Shown piece by piece: positions 1 to 8,701 of a stretch of 18,579 bases of DNA (its first letter is position 1; every line of letters starts with the position of its first letter). Made by a program: the position numbers and the translations under genes. A model generated the notes under the pieces. The model was not told the origin of the DNA. It worked only from the letters and a program-made list of their open reading frames with translations, and ran no database searches. Source of the stretch: Toxoplasma gondii ME49 (lineage: Eukaryota > Apicomplexa > Conoidasida > Eucoccidiorida > Sarcocystidae); NCBI RefSeq assembly GCF_000006565.2, contig NW_017382967.1, forward strand, positions 13,752-32,330, given 5' to 3'.

Positions 1-1154
1 AAGAGGAGTGGTTTCGAATTTCTCTTGAGTACTATCACCGCAGAAATGTTGGTGACACCATGGCTATGTATGGCCTGGATTGCCTGCAGCTATGAAGCAA
101 ACCACACGAACACATGCTAGGATGGGGTCGTCTGTCTGCAAATAACCATGAAGAGAATTACCTTTGCTCGGATGTCAACCGTCTCAGATTTTTATGGTAC
201 GATCTCTCACATGTAGGGCTGACCTTGGGGATACCGCGCACGCTTTGCTCATTTCTTTCACCGACTGGCAGCACTTCTGCGAATGCAAAATGTTTCTTTA
301 TTTCCGTCACGCAATTTGGCGCTGGTCTGTCAAACACCCAACATCAGTCGCAGTGTGGAAAAAGGTTTGCTGACGGAGGGCAAATATGCTTGTTTCGGCA
401 AAAAAAGCGCTACAGGAGAGAAATAAAATTACCTTGAGGAAAGGCCTTCCTATGCAGAGAGTGGAATTATGAGCTGGTCTGTGAACAGTATCCATGTGAG
501 CACGGTTCTTTGTTGCGCAGTCGGCCTTGCTGGTGTTGAATGATTCAACCGCCTGTCAGCAACCACTGTTTCTCATATCTGCCGGACGTCGATTTCGGAA
601 GTACTCTTGGATGCAGGGGATGAGTGGAAGTGCCACCTTTTACATGGGATGCTGCTCACTTACAATATCTAGGGTGACTCTGTCATGGCACCGCTTCGGC
701 TCCAACATGATCTTTTCATGCAAATACACCGAGCTTTGGATTTATTTGTTACAAAAACCTGTTGAGCTTATCGCGTGGCAGTTGTACGTACCCTCACTCA
801 CAGTTAAGCGACTGTAAATCGACGTCAACTTTCTCAACTTTCTTTGCCACTCCTCGTCGCAATTTTTGTGATACTGATTTGGTCGAGAACTTAATGTCTA
901 TCGTATTTAACTGAAAGAGTAACTTAGAAGCACACAGGGACAATTAACTTTTTTGTACGGTTCAAGTCCACACTGTGCACAACCGGGGATAGTAGGGACT
1001 GAGTTCACGAATGCAACACGTTAGGTCGCGAACGGGACGGAATGATTGACATGTGGACTTCTGACGTTGGCCAACGAAACGTTCTACAGCGAACAGGACG
1101 GGTACAGCACCATGGAGGAAGGCCATGACAAAAGGAAGCCCGAGAGGTACTGCT
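1..1154. other. Unique flank left of the satellite, no gene seen
   Basis: Non-repetitive sequence with no recognisable protein family, tRNA or rRNA. Open frames are short (about 107 residues or fewer, except one of 139 that runs into the satellite edge), overlap on both strands and carry no domain I know. An upstream exon or a non-coding RNA cannot be excluded from sequence alone. Codon-like structure is not evident. Confidence 0.6.
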
Positions 1155-1355
1155 GCAGAAATGTCGTCGCCTTGTCGACGAATTGTCATGACGGTGTCAG
1201 AGACAGGGGGTTCATGCGCGAACACATGAGACGGGTTTGAACGACTATCATTTTCTGCGGTCTCTGCGGTATGTTGGGACGTGTCCAGGCGCGAGCTGTA
1301 AGTGGCGACAAAGGGGCGTGCGGTCGAGTTCCCGCGAATGACCGTAGCACATCGT
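1155..1355 (+). repeat. Decayed edge copy of Sat680 (second half)
   Basis: This stretch aligns collinearly with the 3' part of the second half of the Sat680 monomer. Shared blocks include GACGGTGT followed by GAGA, an AGGGGGT(T/C)CATGCG block, a GACTATCATTTTC block, GTGTCCAGGCGC and GTAAGTGG. Mismatches are frequent on the left and almost vanish after about position 1305, from where it matches the homogenised monomers (GGGGCGTGCGGTCGAGTTCC). Further left, similarity fades and the boundary is approximate. This is what an array edge looks like when it has escaped homogenisation. Confidence 0.75.
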
Positions 1356-2035
1356 GTAGAGACTAGCGAAGATGGAGACACACTGAGGAGGTGTTTTCGG
1401 GTGTTGTCCCAGGCTGTGGGTGGGGAGAGGAGGAACGATTAGTACGGGCTGAATGCGCCTGATGTCCGGTGCCGGTCTGGCACGGAGTGTCGACGTGTTG
1501 CGTGTGGCGGCGGCGCACGTTTCGGGAGGGTGTCAATGAAGGTCTGGGTTCCGTGGAGACGCGGGGGAGACGTGCGTCGCTGTGTGTCAGTTTGTCGGTC
1601 TACCGCGGCGTGGGTTCACTTGCACAGAAAAAGGAGGTAGGAGCGGAATAGAGAAGGTGTTTGTTTGTGTTTCGACGGGGCCGCCACACAGTGCCATGGC
1701 TACGGGTGAAGGGGACCGCGCGATGACATGATTCGAGGTGGAGGGAGCGCGACGGCGTGTTGTCCGTGAGAGGAGTGATAGCCCGTGGTTTGAGGGAGGG
1801 GTGCGAGTCCGTTCGTTCGCGAGTAGGCAGGCTGCTGCTTGGGGCGGCCCAGATGTTTCGAGACGTCGAGACGGTGTGAGAGAGAGGGGGTCCATGCGGG
1901 AACGCGTGCGACGGGCCTCACTGACTATCATTTTCGGGTGTCTCTGTGGTACGGTGGTGGGTGTCCAGGCGCCAGAGGTAAGTGGGGACGAAGGGGCGTG
2001 CGGTCGAGTTCCCGCGAATGACAGTAGCACATCGT
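1356..2035 (+). repeat. Sat680 monomer 1 (680 bp)
   Basis: Half A is 1356-1690 (335 bp, with the extra TTTG near 1661) and half B is 1691-2035 (345 bp). The GTCGAC core is at 1489-1494. Half B carries a perfect splice-donor-like AGGTAAGT at 1976-1983. Confidence 0.85.
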
Positions 2036-2558
2036 GTAGAGACTAGCGAAGATGGAGACACACTGAGGAGGTGTTTTCGGGTGTTGTCCCAGGCTGTGGG
2101 TGGGGAGAGGAGGAACGATTAGTACGGGCTGAATGCGCCTGACGTCCGGTGCCGGTCTGGCACGGAGTGTCGACGTGTTGCGTGTGGCGGCGGCGCACGT
2201 TTCGGGAGGGTGTCAATGAAGGTCTGGGTTCCGTGGAGACGCGGGGGAGACGTGCGTCGCTGTGTGTCAGTTTGTCGGTCTACCGCGGCGTGGGTTCACT
2301 TGCACAGAAAAAGGAGGTAGGAGCGGAATAGAGAAGGTGTTTGTGTTTCGACGGGGCCGCCACACAGTGCCATGGCTACGGGTGAAGGGGACCGCGCGAT
2401 GACATGATTCGAGGTGGAGGGAGCGCGACGGCGTGTTGTCCGTGAGAGGAGTGATAGCCCGTGGTTTGAGGGAGGGGTGCGAGTCCGTTCGTTCGCGAGT
2501 AGGCAGGCTGCTGCTTGGGGCGGCCCCAGATGTTTCGAGACGTCGAGACGGTGTGAGA
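2036..2558 (+). repeat. Sat680 monomer 2, cut by the assembly gap
   Basis: Half A is complete at 2036-2366 (331 bp, without the extra TTTG). Only the first 192 bp of half B are present (2367-2558) before the Ns. This copy has an extra C (CGGCCCCAGA), which breaks frames shared by the other copies and could be a real variant or an error next to the gap. Confidence 0.85.
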
Positions 2559-2845
2559 NNNNNNNNNNNNNNNNNNNNNNNNNNNNNNNNNNNNNNNNNN
2601 NNNNNNNNNNNNNNNNNNNNNNNNNNNNNNNNNNNNNNNNNNNNNNNNNNNNNNNNNNNNNNNNNNNNNNNNNNNNNNNNNNNNNNNNNNNNNNNNNNNN
2701 NNNNNNNNNNNNNNNNNNNNNNNNNNNNNNNNNNNNNNNNNNNNNNNNNNNNNNNNNNNNNNNNNNNNNNNNNNNNNNNNNNNNNNNNNNNNNNNNNNNN
2801 NNNNNNNNNNNNNNNNNNNNNNNNNNNNNNNNNNNNNNNNNNNNN
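2559..2845. other. Assembly gap (287 N)
   Basis: A run of 287 Ns inside the Sat680 array. Judging from neighbouring complete units, the sequence from the last base before the gap to the first base after it should be about 479-483 bp, or that plus whole multiples of 676-680 bp. The declared length fits none of these, so the gap size and the copy number are unreliable. Confidence 0.97.
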
Positions 2846-3196
2846 CACACAGTGCCATGGCTACGGGTGAAGGGGACCGCGCGATGACATGATTCGAGGT
2901 GGAGGGAGCGCGACGGCGTGTTGTCCGTGAGAGGAGTGATAGCCCGTGGTTTGAGGGAGGGGTGCGAGTCCGTTCGTTCGCGAGTAGGCAGGCTGCTGCT
3001 TGGGGCGGCCCAGATGTTTCGAGACGTCGAGACGGTGTGAGAGAGAGGGGGTCCATGCGGGAACGCGTGCGACGGGCCTCACTGACTATCATTTTCGGGT
3101 GTCTCTGTGGTACGGTGGTGGGTGTCCAGGCGCCAGAGGTAAGTGGGGACGAAGGGGCGTGCGGTCGAGTTCCCGCGAATGACAGTAGCACACCGT
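2846..3196 (+). repeat. Sat680 partial monomer right of the gap
   Basis: Six bases of the end of half A are followed by a complete half B (2852-3196, 345 bp) identical in layout to the other copies. Half A of this unit lies in the gap. Confidence 0.85.
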
Positions 3197-3872
3197 GTAG
3201 AGACTAGCGAAGATGGAGACACACTGAGGAGGTGTTTTCGGGTGTTGTCCCAGGCTGTGGGTGGGGAGAGGAGGAACGATTAGTACGGGCTGAATGCGCC
3301 TGACGTCCGGTGCCGGTCTGGCACGGAGTGTCGACGTGTTGCGTGTGGCGGCGGCGCACGTTTCGGGAGGGTGTCAATGAAGGTCTGGGTTCCGTGGAGA
3401 CGCGGGGGAGACGTGCGTCGCTGTGTGTCAGTTTGTCGGTCTACCGCGGCGTGGGTTCACTTGCACAGAAAAAGGAGGTAGGAGCGGAATAGAGAAGGTG
3501 TTTGTGTTTCGACGGGGCCGCCACACAGTGCCATGGCTACGGGTGAAGGGGACCGCGCGATGACATGATTCGAGGTGGAGGGAGCGCGACGGCGTGTTGT
3601 CCGTGAGAGGAGTGATAGCCCGTGGTTTGAGGGAGGGGTGCGAGTCCGTTCGTTCGCGAGTAGGCAGGCTGCTGCTTGGGGCGGCCCAGATGTTTCGAGA
3701 CGTCGAGACGGTGTGAGAGAGAGGGGGTCCATGCGGGAACGCGTGCGACGGGCCTCACTGACTATCATTTTCGGGTGTCTCTGTGGTACGGTGGTGGGTG
3801 TCCAGGCGCCAGAGGTAAGTGGGGACGAAGGGGCGTGCGGTCGAGTTCCCGCGAATGACAGTAGCACATCGT
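3197..3872 (+). repeat. Sat680 monomer 4 (676 bp)
   Basis: Half A is 3197-3527 (331 bp, lacking the extra TTTG) and half B is 3528-3872 (345 bp). Essentially identical to the neighbouring units. Confidence 0.87.
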
Positions 3873-4552
3873 GTAGAGACTAGCGAAGATGGAGACACAC
3901 TGAGGAGGTGTTTTCGGGTGTTGTCCCAGGCTGTGGGTGGGGAGAGGAGGAACGATTAGTACGGGCTGAATGCGCCTGACGTCCGGTGCCGGTCTGGCAC
4001 GGAGTGTCGACGTGTTGCGTGTGGCGGCGGCGCACGTTTCGGGAGGGTGTCAATGAAGGTCTGGGTTCCGTGGAGACGCGGGGGAGACGTGCGTCGCTGT
4101 GTGTCAGTTTGTCGGTCTACCGCGGCGTGGGTTCACTTGCACAGAAAAAGGAGGTAGGAGCGGAATAGAGAAGGTGTTTGTTTGTGTTTCGACGGGGCCG
4201 CCACACAGTGCCATGGCTACGGGTGAAGGGGACCGCGCGATGACATGATTCGAGGTGGAGGGAGCGCGACGGCGTGTTGTCCGTGAGAGGAGTGATAGCC
4301 CGTGGTTTGAGGGAGGGGTGCGAGTCCGTTCGTTCGCGAGTAGGCAGGCTGCTGCTTGGGGCGGCCCAGATGTTTCGAGACGTCGAGACGGTGTGAGAGA
4401 GAGGGGGTCCATGCGGGAACGCGTGCGACGGGCCTCACTGACTATCATTTTCGGGTGTCTCTGTGGTACGGTGGTGGGTGTCCAGGCGCCAGAGGTAAGT
4501 GGGGACGAAGGGGCGTGCGGTCGAGTTCCCGCGAATGACAGTAGCACACCGT
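3873..4552 (+). repeat. Sat680 monomer 5 (680 bp)
   Basis: Half A is 3873-4207 (335 bp, with the extra TTTG) and half B is 4208-4552. Its length variant matches monomer 1, so the variants run long, short, (gap), short, long. Confidence 0.87.
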
Positions 4553-4898
4553 GTAGAGACTAGCGAAGATGGAGACACACTGAGGAGGTGTTTTCGGGTG
4601 TTGTCCCAGGCTGTGGGTGGGGAGAGGAGGAACGATTAGTACGGGCTGAATGCGCCTGATGTCCGGTGCCGGTCTGGCACGGAGTGTCGACGTGTCGGGT
4701 GTGACGGCGCCACAAGGTCCGGGCGTTGTGTGGTATGCGCCTCGTCGCGTACATGCGCGGATCGATAAGAGGTTTTTGGTTGTGTGTCGTTGTGGAGTCT
4801 GTCTGCGAGATTGTTGGAGGTTTTGTTCAGGCCCTGGAGGTAAGAGAGCAAAAGGACCCGGCAGCGTGTGGTGTGTCTCGTGGCAACTGCGGCACCAC
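4553..4898 (+). repeat. Hybrid junction monomer, Sat680 half A to Sat350 S-like
   Basis: From 4553 to 4695 the sequence is Sat680 half A, including GGCACGGAGTGTCGACGTGT. From 4696 it follows the S/Q-type Sat350 monomer (GGGTGTGACGGCGCCAC, then GTATGCG, GTAAGAGAG and GGCACCAC). Total length is 346 bp, so the register of the ~350-bp repeat is kept across the change of family. This is the expected product of exchange between two related satellites at a shared core. Confidence 0.8.
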
Positions 4899-6272
4899 GT
4901 AGAGACTACTGCTGATGGGGTCACCGCGATGAGGTGTAGTTAGCTGGCGGCGGAGGCACTGTGCGGGCGGGACGACCATGTTTGATTTGCGGCACAGGTG
5001 CTCCCCGAGGTCGGACGTCAATCGGGCACGATCTGTCGACGTGTTGCGTTTGGTGGCGCCACAGCTGTCAGGAGGTTGTAACAGTCTGGGGTACGTTGTA
5101 AGATATTATCGCTGTATAGCCTGCCGCAGGCTGTGTCAATGTCCAGTGCTTTCACGCCGTGGCAACGGCTGTACAGGAAGGGAATATAAGGGAGAGGGAT
5201 GTAGCATCTTTTATCTTTGGAGGCGAATACGACCCCGTGGAGAAAGGACCACTTGTTCCCGCACCTCGATGACGTGTTGTCGGTATCCTTCAGAGAGTGA
5301 GTGTCCGGCGTGGGATGCGTGGGCCAATCCAGTTGCGGAAGCGAACGATCCGAGTTCACTCGTTTCGGAATACGCCGCTTGTGGCGTGTGGCGGCCCCAC
5401 ACGGTGCTGCCTTTTTCCCGTATGAGTCTCGTCGCGTACCTGCGCGGACAGGTGAGCGGTTATTGGTTGTGTGTCGTTGTGCAGTCTGTCTGCGACATTG
5501 TTGGGCGTTTTCTTCAGGCGGCGGAGGTAAGGGAAGAAACGGACGCGCGGGCGTGTTCTCTTCTTCGCGACACCTCCCGGCCACGTAGAGACTACTACTG
5601 TTGGGGTCACCGCGATGAGGTGTTGATAGCTGGCAGTGGAGGCACTGTGAGGGCGGCGTGTGCATGTCCCGTTTGCGACGCGGTCGCCAGCCAGAGGTCC
5701 GACATCACTCTGGCACGAATTGTCGACGTGTTGCGGTTGGCGGCGCCACAGGTCCCCGGTGGGATGAGGTCGTGGGGGGTGGTGGATGGAGGGGCGAGTG
5801 AGAAGTGGTTCGCTGTGTGTGATTGGCAGGTGGTTTTCCGGCGTGGCTGCTCGTTGACAGGAAGCGACAGTGAGCGAGAATGAGAGAGCGGGTTTCGTGT
5901 TTCGACTCGGACGTCAGGCCATGCAGAGACTACACGTGATGGAGGTTACGTGTTGAGGGTTTGTCGGCTCGCGTCGGAAGCGGTGTGTGGGCGGTGTAGC
6001 GATGTCTAGGTTCCGCCGCAGGTGACAGGCAGAGGTCCGACGTCGCTCTGGCACGAATTGTCGACGTGTTGGGTGTGGCGGCGCCACATGGTCCGGCCGT
6101 TGTATGGTATGCGACTCGTCGAGTGCATGCGCGGATGGGTGAGAGGTTACTGGTTGTGTGTCGTTATGCAGTCTGTCTGGGAGATGGTCGGGCGTATTGC
6201 CCAGGCGCGGGAGGTAAGAGAGCAAAAGGACCCGGGGACGTGTGGTGTGTCTCGTGGCAACTGCGGCACCAC
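4899..6272 (+). repeat. Sat350 higher-order unit 1, P-Q-R-S
   Basis: Monomers: P1 4899-5236 (338), Q1 5237-5584 (348), R1 5585-5922 (338), S1 5923-6272 (350), total 1374 bp. P1 contains an AT-richer stretch with a TATA-like GAATATAAGG. R1 holds a G-rich run (GGTCGTGGGGGGTGGTGG) near 5770. GTCGAC cores occur in P1 (5035), R1 (5722) and S1 (6060). Confidence 0.83.
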
Positions 6273-7307
6273 GTAGAGACTACTGCTGATGGGGTCACCG
6301 CGATGAGGTGTAGTTAGCTGGCGGCGGAGGCACTGTGTGGGCGGGACGACCATGTTTGATTTGCGGCACAGGTGCTCCCCGAGGTCCGACATCACTCGGG
6401 CATGAATTGTCGACGTGGTGCGTTTGGTGGCGCCACAGCTGTCAGGAGGTTGTAACAGTCTGGGGTACGTTGTAAGATATTATCGCTGTATAGCCTGCCG
6501 CAGGCTGTGTCAATGTCCAGTGCTTTCACGCCGTGGCAACCGCTGTACAGGAAGGGAATATAAGGGAGAGGGATGTAGCATCTTTTATCTTTGGAGGCGA
6601 ATACGACCGCGTGGAGAAACGACAACTTGTTCCCGCACCTCGATGACGTATTGTCGGTGTCCTTCAGAGAGTGAGTGTCCGGCGTGGGATGCGTGGGCCA
6701 ATCCAGTTGCGGAAGCGAACGATCCGAGTTCACTCGTTTCGGAATACGCCGCTTGTGGCGTGTGGCGGCCCCACACGGTCCTGCCTTTTTCCCGTATGAG
6801 TCTCGTCGCGTACCTGCGCGGACGGGTGAGCGGTTATTGGTTGTGTGTCGTTGTGCAGTCTGTCTCCGATATTGTTGGGTGTATTCTTCAGGCGGAGGAG
6901 GTAAGAGAACAAACGGGCGCGCGGGCGTGTTCTGCGTTTCGAGACAACTGCTGCACCGCATAGAGACCACTGCTGATGGGATCACCGCGATGAGGTGTTG
7001 TTAGCTGGCAGCGGAGGCACTGTGCGACCGGCATGTCATTGTTACGTTAGCGGCGCAGGTGCTCGCCAGAGGACTGACGGCACCCTGGCACGATTTGTCG
7101 ACGTGTGGGGTGTGGCGGCGCCACATGAGCTTCCCGTAGTATGGTATGCGATTCGTCGAGTGCATGCGCGGATGGGTGAGACGTTATTGGTGGTATTGTT
7201 ATGCAGTCTGGCTGGGCGATGATCGAGCGTTTTGTTCAGGTCCGGATGGTAAGAGACGAAAAGGTTTCGGGGGCGTTTTCTGTGTCTCGAGGCAGGTGCC
7301 GCACCAC
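6273..7307 (+). repeat. Sat350 short higher-order unit 2, P-Q-X
   Basis: Monomers: P2 6273-6610 (338), Q2 6611-6959 (349), X2 6960-7307 (348). X2 begins like P/R (GGTGTTGTTAGCTGGCAGCG) and from the GTCGAC core (7097-7102) onward follows S (GCCACATG, then GTATGGTATGCGATTCGTCG). One monomer is therefore missing relative to P-Q-R-S. Confidence 0.8.
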
Positions 7308-8701
7308 GTAGAGACTACTGCTGATGGGGTCACCGCGATGAGGTGTAGTTAGCTGGCGGCGGAGGCACTGTGCGGGCGGAACGACCACGTTTCATTTGCG
7401 GTACTAGTGCTTCCCGAGGTCCGACATCACTCGGGCACGATCTGTCGACGTGTTGCGTTTGGTGGCGCCACAGCTGTCAGGAGGTTGTAACAGTCTGGGG
7501 TACGTTGTAAGATATTATCGCTGTATAGCCTGCCGCAGGCTGTGTCAATGTCCAGTGCTTTCACGCCGTGGCAACGGCTGTACAGGAAGGGAATATAAGG
7601 GAGAGGGATGTAGCATCTTTTATCTTTGGAGGCGAATACGACCCCGTGGAGAAACGACAACTTGTTCCCGCACCTCGATGACGTGTTGTCGGTATCCTTC
7701 AGAGAGTGAGTGTCCGGCGTGGGATGCGTGGGCCAATCGAGTTGCGGAAGCGAACGATCCGAGTTCACTCGTTTCGGAATACGCCGCTTGTGGCGTGTGT
7801 TGGCCCCACACGGTCCTGCCTTTTTCCCGTATGCGTCTCGTCGTGTACCTGCGCGGACGGGTGAGAGGTGATTGGGTGCGTGTCGTAGTGCAGCCTGTCT
7901 GCGAGCTTTTTGGGCGTGTTCTTCAGGCGGCGGAGGAAACAGAAGAATCGGACGTCCGAGCGTCTTGTGTGTCTCGGGGTAACTGCAGCACCACGTAGAG
8001 ACTACCTCTGATGGGGTCACCGGGATGAGGTGTTATTAGCTGGCGGCGGAGGCCCTGTGCGGGCGGAACGAGCATGTTTGATTTGCGGCACAGGTGCTTC
8101 GCGAGGGCCGACATCACTCGTGCACCATCTGTCGACGTGCTGCGTTTGGCGACGCCACAGCTTGCGGGGTGGGATGAGGGCGTAGGGGGTGGTGGATGGA
8201 GGGGCGAGTGAGAAGTGGTTCGCTGTGTGTGATTGGCAGGTGGTTTTCCGGCGTGGCTGCTCGTTGACAGGAAGGGAAAGTGAGCGCGAATGAGAGAGCG
8301 GGTTTCGTGTTTCGACTCGGACGTCAGGCCATGCAGAGACTACACGTGGTGGAGGTTACGTGTTGAGGGTTTGTCGGCTCGCGTCGGAAGCGGTGTGTGG
8401 GCGGTGTAGCGATGTCTAGGTTCCGTCGCCGGTGACAGGCAGAGGTCCGACGTCGCTCTGGCACGAATTGTCGACGTGTTGGGTGTGGCGGCGCCACATG
8501 GGTCGGCTGGTACGTCGAAGGAGAGTCGTCGAGCGCATGCCCGGATGGGTGAGAGGTTACTAGTTTTGTGTCGATATGCAGTCTCTCTGGGAGATGGTCG
8601 TCTGTGTGGGAGATGGTCGGGCGCTTTTTTCAGGTCCTGATGGTAAGAGCAGAAAAGGGTGCGGGGGCGTGTGGTGTGTCTCGAGGCAAGTGCCGCACCA
8701 C
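7308..8701 (+). repeat. Sat350 higher-order unit 3, P-Q-R-S
   Basis: Monomers: P3 7308-7645 (338), Q3 7646-7994 (349), R3 7995-8332 (338), S3 8333-8701 (369). S3 is longer by an internal 19-bp tandem duplication. In its middle S3 has TGGTACGTCGAAGGAGAGTC, a variant found otherwise only in X4 of the next unit and absent from S1 and S5, which suggests local exchange. Confidence 0.82.
8581..8618 (+). repeat. 19-bp direct duplication in monomer S3
   Basis: Two adjacent 19-bp copies, 8581-8599 and 8600-8618, both ending in GGGAGATGGTC and differing at two bases. S1 and S5 have this segment once, so the duplication is specific to S3 and accounts for its 369-bp length. Confidence 0.85.

Larger units (their letters stand above)
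1356..4695 (+). repeat. Sat680 satellite array
   Basis: Tandem head-to-tail array with anchors (GTAGAGACTAGC) at 1356, 2036, 3197, 3873 and 4553, giving periods of 680, (gap), 676 and 680 bp. Each monomer is two related halves: half A of 331 or 335 bp and half B of 345 bp. The start of half B (GGCTACGGGTGA, then CCGCGCGATGA) aligns with the start of the Sat350 monomers (ACTACTGCTGAT, then CACCGCGATGA). Copies differ at only a few positions: GATGTCC/GACGTCC, ATCGTG/ACCGTG, a TTTG indel, and CGGCCCAGA/CGGCCCCAGA. Size and dimeric structure match the Sat680 family described from T. gondii (recalled, not searched). No gene is supported here; repeated 60- and 102-residue plus-strand frames and 73- to 147-residue minus-strand frames are simply copied with each unit. 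Confidence 0.88.

Noticed and set aside
1587..2030. 147-residue minus-strand frame repeated in Sat680, plus 102- and 60-residue plus-strand frames
   Set aside because: Copies are identical because the DNA is homogenised. Frames overlap on both strands and show no known domain or signal.
2036..3196. Apparent 1161-bp monomer
   Set aside because: Artefact of the 287-N gap; the flanking phase shows it is two monomers with a wrongly sized gap.
4978..5883. 301-residue plus-strand open frame
   Set aside because: It spans P1-Q1-R1, overlaps a 215-residue minus-strand frame, and is not maintained at this length in other units.
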